NCBI GenBank assembly: GCA_019233415.1
Contig: JAFAMK010000342.1
Coordinates: 1 to 8,072 of the forward strand
Reading direction: 5' to 3'
DNA length: 8,072 bases
Source: Vulcanimicrobiota bacterium
Lineage (GTDB): Bacteria; Vulcanimicrobiota; Vulcanimicrobiia; Vulcanimicrobiales; Vulcanimicrobiaceae
Under the pieces are notes generated by a model that did not search any database, had not been told where the DNA came from, and was given only the letters and a program-made list of their open reading frames with translations. Below are positions 1 to 6,190 of this stretch, piece after piece. Position numbers and translations under genes: made by a program. Numbering within the stretch: position 1 is the first letter of the stretch; each line of letters opens with the position of its first letter.

Positions 1-981
1 GCTGACGATCACCGACATGCCGTGCGGGACCATCGCGTGGTCGGCGCCATAACCGGGCGGGACGAAGTCGTGCACCTGCCCGGCGACCGCGTAGGCCATC
101 CCGTGCGGGACGTGCACGCCAGCGTTTCCGAAGCCGATCCCGGCGAGCGTCGCGGCGTACATCACGGCCTCGCGCGCGTCGTCGTCGTGCGCGTCGTGGA
201 CCGCGCGTTCGAGGTGATCGCCGAGCAGCCGCAGCGCTTCGGTGCAAGCGAGGTCGCTGTACGGGTTCGCGCCCTGCGAGAGCGGTCGCGCGAGCGGGCT
301 CGCGGGCCGCGCGCGCTGCGTGTACGGCCGCGCGGTGAACGATTCGAGCGCGTGCGCCAGCACGTCGAACCCGCTCGACGCGACAACCGCGGCGGGGAGC
401 GTGCGCGTCGCGTCCGGGTCGACGATCCCGAGCGCCGGGCGCAGCCGCCGCGACGCGATCCCCGTCTTCACCCCGCGCTCCACGAAGTCGAAGATCGCGA
501 TCCCCGTGCACTCGCTGCCGGTGCCCGAGGTCGTCGGGCAGGCGATGTGCGGCGCGAGCGGGCCGGGGACCGGCGCACCCTCGCCGAGCGGCGCGTTGAC
601 GTAGCGCTCGAACGGTGCGGGGTGGGTCGCGTACAGGTTGGCTGCCTTCGCGGTGTCGATGACCGAACCGCCGCCGACCGAGACGTAGCCGTCGGGGTGC
701 GCGTCCGCGGCGAACGCAGCGGCGGCGCGGAACGACGCGTCGGTCGGTTCGATCCGCACGTCGCTGAATTCGGCGACGTCGACCCCGGCGTCGCGCAGCG
801 AGCGGCGTGCGCGCTCGACGAAGTCGAGCCCGGCCAGGTGGCGGTCGGTGAACAGCGCGACGCGCCGCAGCCCGAGCGCGGCCGCCTCGGCGCCGAGTTC
901 GCCGATCGCACCGCGCCCGAACTTGACCCGAGGCGCTTCGACCTCCAGGACCGTCTCGTGCGCGTGCGGGGTCGCCTCCAT
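1..981 (-). CDS. Hydroxyacid-oxoacid transhydrogenase (iron-dependent ADH superfamily), C-terminus cut by window edge
   Basis: Enzymes of this family (ADHFE1/HOT type, EC 1.1.99.24) oxidise 4-hydroxybutyrate to succinate semialdehyde while reducing 2-oxoglutarate to D-2-hydroxyglutarate, without free NAD turnover. The reverse-strand reading from ATG at 981 gives 327 uninterrupted residues to the left edge; family members are about 420-465 residues, so roughly 100 C-terminal residues lie outside. Visible are the nucleotide-binding GGGSVID (103-109), TTSGTGSE (150-157), and the metal ligands expected for type III alcohol dehydrogenases: D206 and H210 in DVLAHALES, H293 in VPHGM, H320 in VPHGMS. 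The segment RPASPLARPLSQGANPYSDL (225-244) is the insertion that separates this subfamily from ordinary iron alcohol dehydrogenases. The N-terminal HETVLEVEAPRVKFG matches the usual family start, supporting ATG 981, although no good Shine-Dalgarno is seen. The gene is divergent from livG, with start codons about 20 bp apart. A maleylacetate reductase or plain alcohol dehydrogenase is less likely. Confidence 0.87.
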   Translation of the reverse strand, partial: MEATPHAHETVLEVEAPRVKFGRGAIGELGAEAAALGLRRVALFTDRHLAGLDFVERARRSLRDAGVDVAEFSDVRIEPTDASFRAAAAFAADAHPDGYVSVGGGSVIDTAKAANLYATHPAPFERYVNAPLGEGAPVPGPLAPHIACPTTSGTGSECTGIAIFDFVERGVKTGIASRRLRPALGIVDPDATRTLPAAVVASSGFDVLAHALESFTARPYTQRARPASPLARPLSQGANPYSDLACTEALRLLGDHLERAVHDAHDDDAREAVMYAATLAGIGFGNAGVHVPHGMAYAVAGQVHDFVPPGYGADHAMVPHGMSVIVS

Positions 982-1001
982 CGTGGGTGGAAGTCCCGCC
1001 C

Positions 1002-1754
1002 GTGGCCGAACCGATCCTCTCGACGCGGGACGTCGTCAAAGTCTACGCGGGCTTCACCGCACTCGCCGGCGTCTCGCTCGACGTCGCGGAGGGGACGATC
1101 CACGCGATCATCGGCCCGAACGGCGCCGGGAAGACGACGTTCTTCAACGTCCTCTCCGGCTTCGCGCCGGCGACGCGCGGGAGCGTGCGCTTCGCCGGGA
1201 TCGAGATCGCGCAGCTCGACCCGGCCGCGATCGCGCGGATGGGGATGGTGCGCAGCTTCCAGATCAACAGCGTCTTCCCGCACCTGACCGTTCTCGACAA
1301 CGTGAAGATCGCGCTGCAGGCGCGCACCGCGCTCTCGCGGCGGCTCCTCGCTTCGCCGTCGGTGACCGCGGTGCTCGACGATCCGGCGCGCGCCGCGCTC
1401 GACGCCGTCGGGCTCGACCGCGAGCGCGACGGGATCGCGGCGAACCTGCCGTACGGCAAGAAGCGCTCGCTCGAACTTGCAATCGCGCTCTCGCAGGACC
1501 CGCGCGTATTGCTGCTCGACGAGCCGACCGCCGGCATGGGCGTGGAAGACATCGAGCGGACCGTCGAGCTGGTGAAACGGATCGCGCCCGGACGCACGAT
1601 CGTGCTCGTCGAGCACAACCTGCGCGTCGTCGCCGACTTGTGCGACCGCGTGACCGTGATGCAGCGCGGCAAGGTGCTGGTCGAGGGAACCTACGAGGAG
1701 GTGCGCGGCGACGAGCGGGTCGTCACGGCGTACCTTGGCGGAGGGACGCACTGA
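1002..1754 (+). CDS. livG: Branched-chain amino acid-type ABC transporter ATP-binding protein LivG
   Basis: Cytoplasmic ATPase subunit of a Liv/HAAT-family importer; it pairs with LivF to drive the LivH/LivM permease. The 250-residue product has Walker A GPNGAGKTT (38-46), the LivG-type Q-loop segment MGMVRSFQ (Q87), signature LPYGKKRS (about 149-156, corresponding to the family LSYGQQR), Walker B VLLLDEP (169-175) and H-loop histidine in LVEHN (H205). The extended region between Q-loop and signature, with a LTVLDNVKIALQAR stretch, is LivG-like rather than LivF-like. I chose GTG 1002 because a GGTGGAAG sequence (986-993) sits 8 nt upstream and VAEPILSTRDVVKVY matches the usual start of the family; GTG 987 (255 residues) is the alternative but has no Shine-Dalgarno. 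The stop overlaps the livF start (TGATG), indicating translational coupling. The gene is divergent from the transhydrogenase gene with almost no spacer. Confidence 0.95.
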   Translation: MAEPILSTRDVVKVYAGFTALAGVSLDVAEGTIHAIIGPNGAGKTTFFNVLSGFAPATRGSVRFAGIEIAQLDPAAIARMGMVRSFQINSVFPHLTVLDNVKIALQARTALSRRLLASPSVTAVLDDPARAALDAVGLDRERDGIAANLPYGKKRSLELAIALSQDPRVLLLDEPTAGMGVEDIERTVELVKRIAPGRTIVLVEHNLRVVADLCDRVTVMQRGKVLVEGTYEEVRGDERVVTAYLGGGTH

Positions 1755-2446
1755 TGCTCGAACTGCGCGACGTCCACGCGTACTACGGCGAGTCGCACAT
1801 CCTGCACGGCATGACGCTGACCGTCGAAACCGGCGAGGTCGCGACGCTCGTCGGCCGCAACGGCGTCGGCAAGACGACGACGCTGCGCACGATCATGGGG
1901 ATCGTGCCCGCGCGCCACGGCGCGATCGCGCTCGACCGCACCTCGCTCGTCGGCCTCCCGTCGGACCGCATCGCGAAACGCGGCGTCGGCTACGTGCCGG
2001 AAGAACGCGGCATTCTCTCGACGCTGACGGTCTACGAAAACCTGACGCTCGCGCCGATCGTCGCGCCGACGACGTGGACCGTCGAGCGCATCTTCGACAC
2101 CTTCCCGAATCTCAAGGAGCGTGCGCGCGCCGGCGGGACGACGCTCTCCGGCGGCGAGCAGCAGATGCTCGCGATCGCGCGCGTCTTGCGCTCGGGCGCG
2201 CGCACGATCCTGCTCGACGAGCCGACCGAGGGGCTCGCTCCGGTGATCGTCGAGCGGATCGGCGAGCTGATCCGCGCGATGAAAGCCGACGGCATCACCG
2301 TCCTCCTCGTCGAGCAGAACCTTCGCTTCGCCACCGGCGTCGCCGACCGCCACCACATCGTCGACCACGGCACCGTCGTCCAAACCCTCGCCAACGCCGA
2401 CGTCATCGCCCGCGAAAACGAAATCCTCGACCTGCTCGGCGTCTGA
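1754..2446 (+). CDS. livF: Branched-chain amino acid-type ABC transporter ATP-binding protein LivF
   Basis: Second ATPase subunit of the importer, 230 residues, close to the usual LivF length of about 233-237. Motifs: Walker A GRNGVGKTT (34-42), the LivF-type Q-loop region VPEERGILSTLTVYENL (81-97), canonical ABC signature LSGGEQQMLAIAR (131-143), Walker B ILLDEPTEGLAP (152-163), and LLVEQN, where the switch histidine is replaced by Q188 as is usual in LivF. ATG 1754 overlaps the livG stop by one base (TGATG), and GGAGGG at 1740-1745 lies 8 nt upstream as ribosome-binding site. The gene ends 3 bp from the convergent ATPase gene, with no room for a separate terminator. Its permease and binding-protein partners are about 1.9 kb downstream on the opposite strand. 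Confidence 0.96.
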   Translation: MLELRDVHAYYGESHILHGMTLTVETGEVATLVGRNGVGKTTTLRTIMGIVPARHGAIALDRTSLVGLPSDRIAKRGVGYVPEERGILSTLTVYENLTLAPIVAPTTWTVERIFDTFPNLKERARAGGTTLSGGEQQMLAIARVLRSGARTILLDEPTEGLAPVIVERIGELIRAMKADGITVLLVEQNLRFATGVADRHHIVDHGTVVQTLANADVIARENEILDLLGV

Positions 2447-2449
2447 CGC

Positions 2450-3274
2450 TCAGTCGTCGTCGAGTGCGGCCGATCCGGTGAGGTAGCGCAAAAAGCGCTC
2501 CGGAGCGTTGAGGAAGTCGCGCGTGACGCGGACGTGTTCGAGGTCGTCGTAGGCGGTCGGGACGAGCTTGTCGCCGTTGAAGACGAGAATCGACGCGCCG
2601 GGGAGCGCGGCGAGGATCGGCGAGTGCGTCGCAATGACGAACTGCGAGCCGCCGGCGGCGCTCGCGTTCACCATCGCGAGCAGCGCGAGGACGCGGGTTG
2701 GTGAGAGCGGCGTCTCGGGCTCGTCGAGCAGATACAGCCCGCGTTCGAGCAGTTCGGCCTTCACGATCCCGAGGAACGTTTCGCCGTGCGAGCGCGCGTG
2801 CGGGTCGTCGCCATAGCGCCAGGCGAGCACGCTGCGCGAGCTGCGCGTGATGTTCGCGCCGAGCCGACGCCGAAACGGGCCGGCCTTCTCGTCGTTCAGC
2901 ATCGCGTCGGCCTCGGCATCGATCTCCGCCATCTCGCGCTCGATCCGCTTCGTAAAACCGAACGCAGCTTCAGCGCGAAAGAACGACCGCACGCGTGGCA
3001 CGCCACGCTCAACCGCTTCGAACGCCTCTGCCAACCGCCGCGACCCGGCCAGCGTCGTATCGGCCGCAATATCTTCAGCCCCGACGGCCCGCGCCTCAAC
3101 CGCAACAGCGATGGCCTCCAGCAACGTCGACTTCCCACACCCGTTCTCACCCATCAAAAACGTCACCGGCGCCCGAAACCGCACCTCACGCAGCGCACGC
3201 AACGCCGGCACGGTCCACGGAAACGCATCGTCAACTCGAGCCCCCGTCCGCCGCCGAAACGCCTCCAAAAACAC
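2450..3274 (-). CDS. Stand-alone AAA-type ATPase of the COG3910 (predicted ATPase) group
   Basis: Predicted soluble ATPase of unknown cellular role with an ABC/SMC-like nucleotide-binding fold, 274 residues. Motifs: N-terminal PWTVPALRALREVRFRAPVT (19-38), typical of this group, Walker A GENGCGKST (42-50), a signature-like SHGETFL (162-168), Walker B LYLLDEPETPLSP (180-192), and the switch ATHSPIL (215-221), followed by EHVRVTRDFLNAPERFLRYL (246-265), also characteristic. I chose GTG 3274 because AGGAG lies 5 nt upstream (revcomp AGGAGACGGCGTG) and MFLEAF fits the family start; an upstream in-frame extension to 3577 would add 101 low-complexity R/A/S/P residues and run over the divergent spacer, so I reject it. 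Members occur both as orphan genes and near mobile or defence genes; here it is next to a possible toxin-antitoxin pair. It ends 3 bp from the livF stop, convergent. It lacks the family context of a transporter, so it is not part of the importer. Confidence 0.88.
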   Translation of the reverse strand: MFLEAFRRRTGARVDDAFPWTVPALRALREVRFRAPVTFLMGENGCGKSTLLEAIAVAVEARAVGAEDIAADTTLAGSRRLAEAFEAVERGVPRVRSFFRAEAAFGFTKRIEREMAEIDAEADAMLNDEKAGPFRRRLGANITRSSRSVLAWRYGDDPHARSHGETFLGIVKAELLERGLYLLDEPETPLSPTRVLALLAMVNASAAGGSQFVIATHSPILAALPGASILVFNGDKLVPTAYDDLEHVRVTRDFLNAPERFLRYLTGSAALDDD

Positions 3275-3477
3275 GCCGTCTCCTCTCGCACCCCACCGCT
3301 GACGTCCTGCCGGACACCCGTTGCCGTTCGTGGTGCGCGGTGGGATGGACGCACGAGCGGTCGCGGGCTCTCCATCGCCGCTCCGCGCCGAGCACCGGCT
3401 CGCCGCGCCATGCCCGACGGCGGCGGATGCCTTGCACCGACCCGCGAGACGTTTCATGTCTCGCGGAAGCGTTCGAT
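3275..3477. other. Divergent intergenic spacer between the ATPase gene and the DUF4258-like gene
   Basis: About 200 bp that must hold the promoters of the minus-strand ATPase and of the plus-strand small-gene cluster. I see a perfect inverted repeat (3442-3466) and, on the minus strand about 30-40 nt before the ATPase start, a TCCGGCAGGACG sequence that recurs before livK. Open frames run through it on both strands, but their translations are arginine/alanine-rich with no recognisable motif and are attributed to high GC. No clear -10/-35 pair was recognised. Confidence 0.5.
3442..3466. repeat. Perfect inverted repeat, 9-bp arms, 7-nt loop; possible operator or RNA hairpin
   Basis: Arms CCGCGAGAC (3442-3450) and GTCTCGCGG (3458-3466) are exact reverse complements around the loop GTTTCAT. 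No T-tract follows on either strand, so it does not look like an intrinsic terminator. The right arm runs into GGAAG (3465-3469), the best ribosome-binding site for the small gene starting at 3478. Inference: it is either an operator for the small-gene pair or a hairpin that hides this ribosome-binding site. Confidence 0.6.
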
Positions 3478-3771
3478 TTGACGACGACCGTGATTCTGCA
3501 GTGGGAGTTGGAGCTGATCTGGGCGGCAGTGGCAATCGGCGTCGCAATCGTTTCGCCACACGCGCGAGAAGCGGCACGTGAAGACGCGATCCCGATCGCC
3601 GCGATTTGGCGCGTCGTTCGCCAGGGAACGCCCAGAACGAAAGATGTCATTCCTGGCGACCGTCGTCAGATCGGCATCAATTTCGAAGGTAAGCGGCGCG
3701 GAGGAGGTTGGATTCGAGTGAAGGTCTCCTGGCTAGTTAGGTATGTAGCCGTTACGGTGCATGCACTATGA
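3478..3771 (+). CDS. Small DUF4258-like protein (putative RelE-fold toxin of a toxin-antitoxin-like pair)
   Basis: 97 residues from TTG 3478. The core from residue 25, VSPHAREAAREDAI, then IWRVVRQGTPRTKD, DRRQIGINFEGK and WIRVKV...YVAVTVHAL, follows the pattern I know for DUF4258 proteins: a short S/T-x-HA-R-x-R helix, a 'vlrrG' helix, then beta strands ending in V-x-TV-[HY]. These are small RelE-like-fold proteins often found as the toxin member or relative in toxin-antitoxin pairs; no function is demonstrated. The start is uncertain: TTG 3478 has GGAAG 8 nt upstream, whereas GTG 3490 gives 93 residues with no ribosome-binding site. The gene overlaps the next one by ATGA (3768-3771), a coupled two-gene operon. 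Codon use is less GC-biased towards its 3' end than in the liv genes (GGT, ATT, CTA, GTT, AGG), hinting at a different origin. The long frame extending upstream to about 2995 is overlap with the ATPase gene and is not taken as coding. Confidence 0.55.
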   Translation: MTTTVILQWELELIWAAVAIGVAIVSPHAREAAREDAIPIAAIWRVVRQGTPRTKDVIPGDRRQIGINFEGKRRGGGWIRVKVSWLVRYVAVTVHAL

Positions 3772-4073
3772 TGGGCGAGATGAAAGAGCGTGGCAGCGAG
3801 CGGGCTATTGAAATTTGCGAGACGTACACTCCTGGAAAGAATCTCGGGAAGACACGGTCGGTCACGATCGACCGCATTCCTGCGCTTGAGCTTCGGCTTG
3901 GCGACGAGGTCGAGGTCGGCGTGACCACCCGCGTCTTTGAGCGCTGCGACGTTCTGCTCAAGCGCGCACTACGATCGAATCGTTTACAGCATCAGCGAAT
4001 CATCTACACGGAGACCGGTCGCCTCAAGCGGCCTCCGACTCAGCCCGTCGCCGCCGACGCCGGTGGGATGTAG
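3768..4073 (+). CDS. Hypothetical 101-residue protein, partner of the DUF4258-like gene (possible antitoxin)
   Basis: The frame opens with ATG ATG at 3768, where the first ATG overlaps the TGA of the preceding gene (ATGA), so translation is probably coupled; no independent Shine-Dalgarno is visible. The product is charged and soluble, with no membrane segment. The central stretch RSVTIDRIPALELRLGDEVE followed by VFERCDVLLKRAL vaguely recalls the C-terminal part of YgiT/MqsA-type antitoxins ('vPal.C..CGE...'), which often partner DUF4258 or MqsR-like toxins, but the zinc-binding cysteine pairs of those proteins are absent (only two scattered cysteines). I therefore do not assign the family. 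Codon use includes TTA, CTA, ATT, GCT and CCT, unlike the neighbouring liv genes, compatible with horizontal acquisition. Being small and overlapping, an antitoxin or immunity-like role is an inference from position only. Confidence 0.5.
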   Translation: MMGEMKERGSERAIEICETYTPGKNLGKTRSVTIDRIPALELRLGDEVEVGVTTRVFERCDVLLKRALRSNRLQHQRIIYTETGRLKRPPTQPVAADAGGM

Positions 4074-4118
4074 GCAGCGGGAAGGAACGCCCTGGCGGCG
4101 TCGAATTGCTCAGTAGCC

Positions 4119-4340
4119 ATGGACGGCCTTTCCGCAGCACCGACGCTCCCGACGGTGACGACGACCTACACGTCGCACACGTGGTCGTTTCGTGCGAATC
4201 GCGACAGCGATGTCGTGGTGGAATCGGACGATTCGTTCACCCAGGCCGATGGGCCGGTGGCAGCGGCGTACCACATCGTTGGTATTCGGGTTCGATGGGT
4301 GTACCGCACCGGGCTCGGTCGGCACGATTATCGCGCCTGA
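4119..4340 (+). CDS. Doubtful small ORF, 73 residues, no recognised family
   Basis: An ATG-started frame with mostly G/C-ending codons and a normal amino-acid mix, including TTTYTSHTWSF and AAYHIVGIRVRWVYRTGL. There is no Shine-Dalgarno before ATG 4119 and I recognise no domain. Its stop codon falls in the loop of a GC hairpin followed by T5, which would be consistent with the end of a plus-strand transcript. It lies 45 bp after the preceding small gene and 23 bp before the convergent livM stop. It may equally be non-coding spacer; no RNA gene was recognised in 4074-4363. Confidence 0.25.
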   Translation: MDGLSAAPTLPTVTTTYTSHTWSFRANRDSDVVVESDDSFTQADGPVAAAYHIVGIRVRWVYRTGLGRHDYRA

Positions 4341-4360
4341 CGGCGCGGCCGCGGCTTTTT
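4332..4360 (+). terminator. Weak candidate intrinsic terminator between the small-gene cluster and livM
   Basis: Arms CGCGCC (4332-4337) and GGCGCG (4342-4347) form a perfect 6-bp stem with loop TGAC, followed by GCCGCGGC and then TTTTT (4356-4360). The 8-nt gap between stem and T-run is longer than in a canonical terminator. On the minus strand, the livM transcript would have the A-run before the hairpin and no U-tract after it, so the site fits plus-strand termination better. Confidence 0.3.
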
Positions 4361-4363
4361 CGG

Positions 4364-5314
4364 CTAGCTGCTGCGCTTGCGGGCGCCGGCGAGGAGTTCG
4401 CCGACGATGCCGCGTCGGAAGAGCAGGACGCAGAGGGCGAAAATCGTGCCCATGACGATGTTCGTTTTGTCGCCGACGATCGTCTTCGAGACGAAGTAGT
4501 CGAGGGACTCGAAGAGGCCGGCGCCGACGATCGGGCCGAAGACCGTGCCGATTCCGCCGAGCAGGGACATCATGACGACCTTGCCGCTGGTGTGCCAGTC
4601 GACGCCGTCGAGGCCCGAGAGCCGGTTGCCGACCGCGAAGAGGATGCCGGCCAGGCCCGCGAGCGTTCCCGAGAGGACGAAGGCGACCAACTTGTAGCGG
4701 TCGACGCGGAAGCCGAGCGCGATTGCGCGCTGCTCGTTCTCGCGCATCGCGCCGAGGACCGCGCCGAAGGGCGAGCGCACGACGCGCACGACGAACCACG
4801 TCCCGAGCGCGGCGATCACCAGCACCGCGTAGTAGAACGCGACGTCGTTCTCGAGCGGAATCCCGAGCAGGTTCCCGCGGGCGGTCAACTGCACACCGTT
4901 CTCGCCGCCGGTCCAATCGCCGAGCTGGTAGGCGAAGAAATACTGCAGCTGCGCGAGCGCGAGGGTGATCATCGCGAAGTAGATGCCTTGGCGGCGGATC
5001 GCGATCGCGCCGACGATCAGCGCGAGCACCGCTGCGTACACCAGCGCGATGAGTGCGGCAAGTGCGAGCGGCAGGTGCATCCGCGCGACCAGGATCGTCG
5101 TCACGTAGCCGGCGCCGCCCCAGAACATCGCGTGCCCGAACGAGAGCAATCCGGTGAACCCCAGCAGCAGGTCGAACGCGACGGCGAACAGCGCGTAGGC
5201 GATGATGTCGATCGCCAGCACCGGATAGATCAGCTTCGGCAGGACCAGCGCGACGAGCAGCAGCGCCGCCGCGACGAGCGCGCCGCGGCGCGTGCCGAGC
5301 AGCGCCGTCGTCAT
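4364..5314 (-). CDS. livM: Branched-chain amino acid-type ABC transporter permease LivM
   Basis: Inner-membrane permease subunit of the importer, 316 residues, a usual LivM length. It is strongly hydrophobic with about eight or more predicted membrane segments, the first after MTTALLGTRRG. Family marks: GFTGLLSFGHAMFWGGAGY (52-70), RRQGIYFAMITLALAQ (107-122), WTGGENGVQL (134-143), the cytoplasmic coupling segment SPFGAVLGAMRENEQRAIAL (181-200) that contacts the ATPases, LAGLAGILFAV (218-228) and LLGGIGTVFGPIVGAG (251-266). The start ATG overlaps the livH stop by 4 bp (ATGA), and no separate Shine-Dalgarno is seen, so translation is probably coupled to livH. It is the last gene of the livK-livH-livM operon; the ATPase genes that would normally follow are found instead on the other strand at 1002-2446. 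Confidence 0.96.
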   Translation of the reverse strand: MTTALLGTRRGALVAAALLLVALVLPKLIYPVLAIDIIAYALFAVAFDLLLGFTGLLSFGHAMFWGGAGYVTTILVARMHLPLALAALIALVYAAVLALIVGAIAIRRQGIYFAMITLALAQLQYFFAYQLGDWTGGENGVQLTARGNLLGIPLENDVAFYYAVLVIAALGTWFVVRVVRSPFGAVLGAMRENEQRAIALGFRVDRYKLVAFVLSGTLAGLAGILFAVGNRLSGLDGVDWHTSGKVVMMSLLGGIGTVFGPIVGAGLFESLDYFVSKTIVGDKTNIVMGTIFALCVLLFRRGIVGELLAGARKRSS

Positions 5315-6189
5315 TTCGCCGAGGCCGGGCTGCCGAACAGCCCGCTCGGGCGGATCAGCAGCACGATGATCATCAGCAGGAAGATCAGCGTGTCGTTGAA
5401 GGCCGGGAAGATCACGGCACCGACCGTCTGCAGCAGGCCGAGGGCGAACCCGGTCAGGATCGAGCCGCCGATCGAGCCGAGCCCGCCGATCACGACGATC
5501 GCGAAGGTGTTGATGATGATCTTGTCGCCCATCGTCGGTTCGACGTTCTGGTTCGGCGCTGCCAGGACGCCGGCGAGCGCCGCCAGCGCGACTCCCACCG
5601 CGAAGGTGAGCGAGATGAGCCGTTGCGTGTCGATGCCGAGCGCACGCACCAGGACCGGCGCCTCGGTCGCGGCACGGACGCGCGCACCGACCGGCGTGCG
5701 TTCGAGCACGTACCAGACGACGACGCAGACGACGATCGCGACGCCGATGACGAACAGCCGATAGGTCGGAAACAGGGTGAAGCCGATGTTCGTCGCGCCG
5801 GCGAGTGCGTCCGGCGGCGAGTACGGCGAGCCGAGTGCGCCCGCCGCGGCGCGCATCACGTCCTCCACGATCAGCACGAGCGCGAACGTGAAGAGTAGGC
5901 CGTAGAGGGGGTCGAGCCCGTACAGCCGGCGCAGGAACACGACCTCGATCAGCAGGCCGAAGAGCCCGACCACGACGGGCGCGACGATCAGCGCCGCGTA
6001 GAACGGCAGGTGCACGAGCTGCGCGCCGTAGTACGCGACGAACGCACCGAGCATGAACATCACGCCGTGCGCGAAGTTGACGATCCGCAGCATCCCGAAG
6101 ATGACGCTCAGGCCGAGCGCCAACAGGGCGTAGTACGCCCCGTTGACGAGGCCGTTGAACGCCTGCGTGAGCAGGTAGTCGGGGCTCAG
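5311..6189 (-). CDS. livH: Branched-chain amino acid-type ABC transporter permease LivH, probable CTG start
   Basis: Inner-membrane permease subunit, 292 residues when read from CTG 6189. Family marks: first helix with LVNGAYYALLALGLSVIFGM, then RIVNFAHGVMFMLGAF (NFAHG 38-42), coupling segment GARVRAATEAPVLVRALGID (168-187), VVIGGLGSIGGSILTG (232-247) and RPSGLFGSP at the C-terminus. The in-frame TTG at 6123 would give 270 residues but would remove the first half of the first membrane helix, which is conserved in the family. Between the upstream in-frame region and 6123 there is no ATG, GTG or other TTG. CTG 6189 has AAGGA (6203-6199, inside the end of livK) 9 nt upstream and gives an N-terminus MSPDYLLTQAFNGLVNG of normal LivH appearance. 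It starts one base after the livK stop and its own stop overlaps livM, so livK-livH-livM is one operon. Confidence 0.93.
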   Translation of the reverse strand: MSPDYLLTQAFNGLVNGAYYALLALGLSVIFGMLRIVNFAHGVMFMLGAFVAYYGAQLVHLPFYAALIVAPVVVGLFGLLIEVVFLRRLYGLDPLYGLLFTFALVLIVEDVMRAAAGALGSPYSPPDALAGATNIGFTLFPTYRLFVIGVAIVVCVVVWYVLERTPVGARVRAATEAPVLVRALGIDTQRLISLTFAVGVALAALAGVLAAPNQNVEPTMGDKIIINTFAIVVIGGLGSIGGSILTGFALGLLQTVGAVIFPAFNDTLIFLLMIIVLLIRPSGLFGSPASAK

Positions 6190-6190
6190 G

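Noticed and set aside
22..1287. Plus-strand open frame of 421 codons over the transhydrogenase gene and the start of livG
   Set aside because: Product is arginine/valine/alanine-rich without motifs; it is the antisense of a clear enzyme gene and runs out of frame into livG. High GC makes such frames common.
848..1753. Upstream extension of livF to 848 in its own frame
   Set aside because: The first 302 codons read antisense to the transhydrogenase and out of frame through livG; LivF homology begins exactly at 1754.
3275..3577. N-terminal extension of the AAA ATPase to 3577
   Set aside because: Residues lack any domain, the family start and a Shine-Dalgarno are at 3274, and the extension overlaps the palindrome and the DUF4258-like gene.
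3757..3766. 10-bp palindrome GTGCATGCAC near the junction of the two small genes
   Set aside because: Short, without a loop, and inside coding sequence; expected by chance at this length.
4270..4310. GGGTTCGATGGG sequence resembling a tRNA T-loop
   Set aside because: The flanking bases do not pair into a T-stem, and no acceptor or anticodon arm can be drawn around it.
4106..5764. Plus-strand open frame of 552 codons opposite livM and livH
   Set aside because: Highly charged D/E/R/H-rich low-complexity translation, antisense to two unmistakable permease genes; no family recognised.
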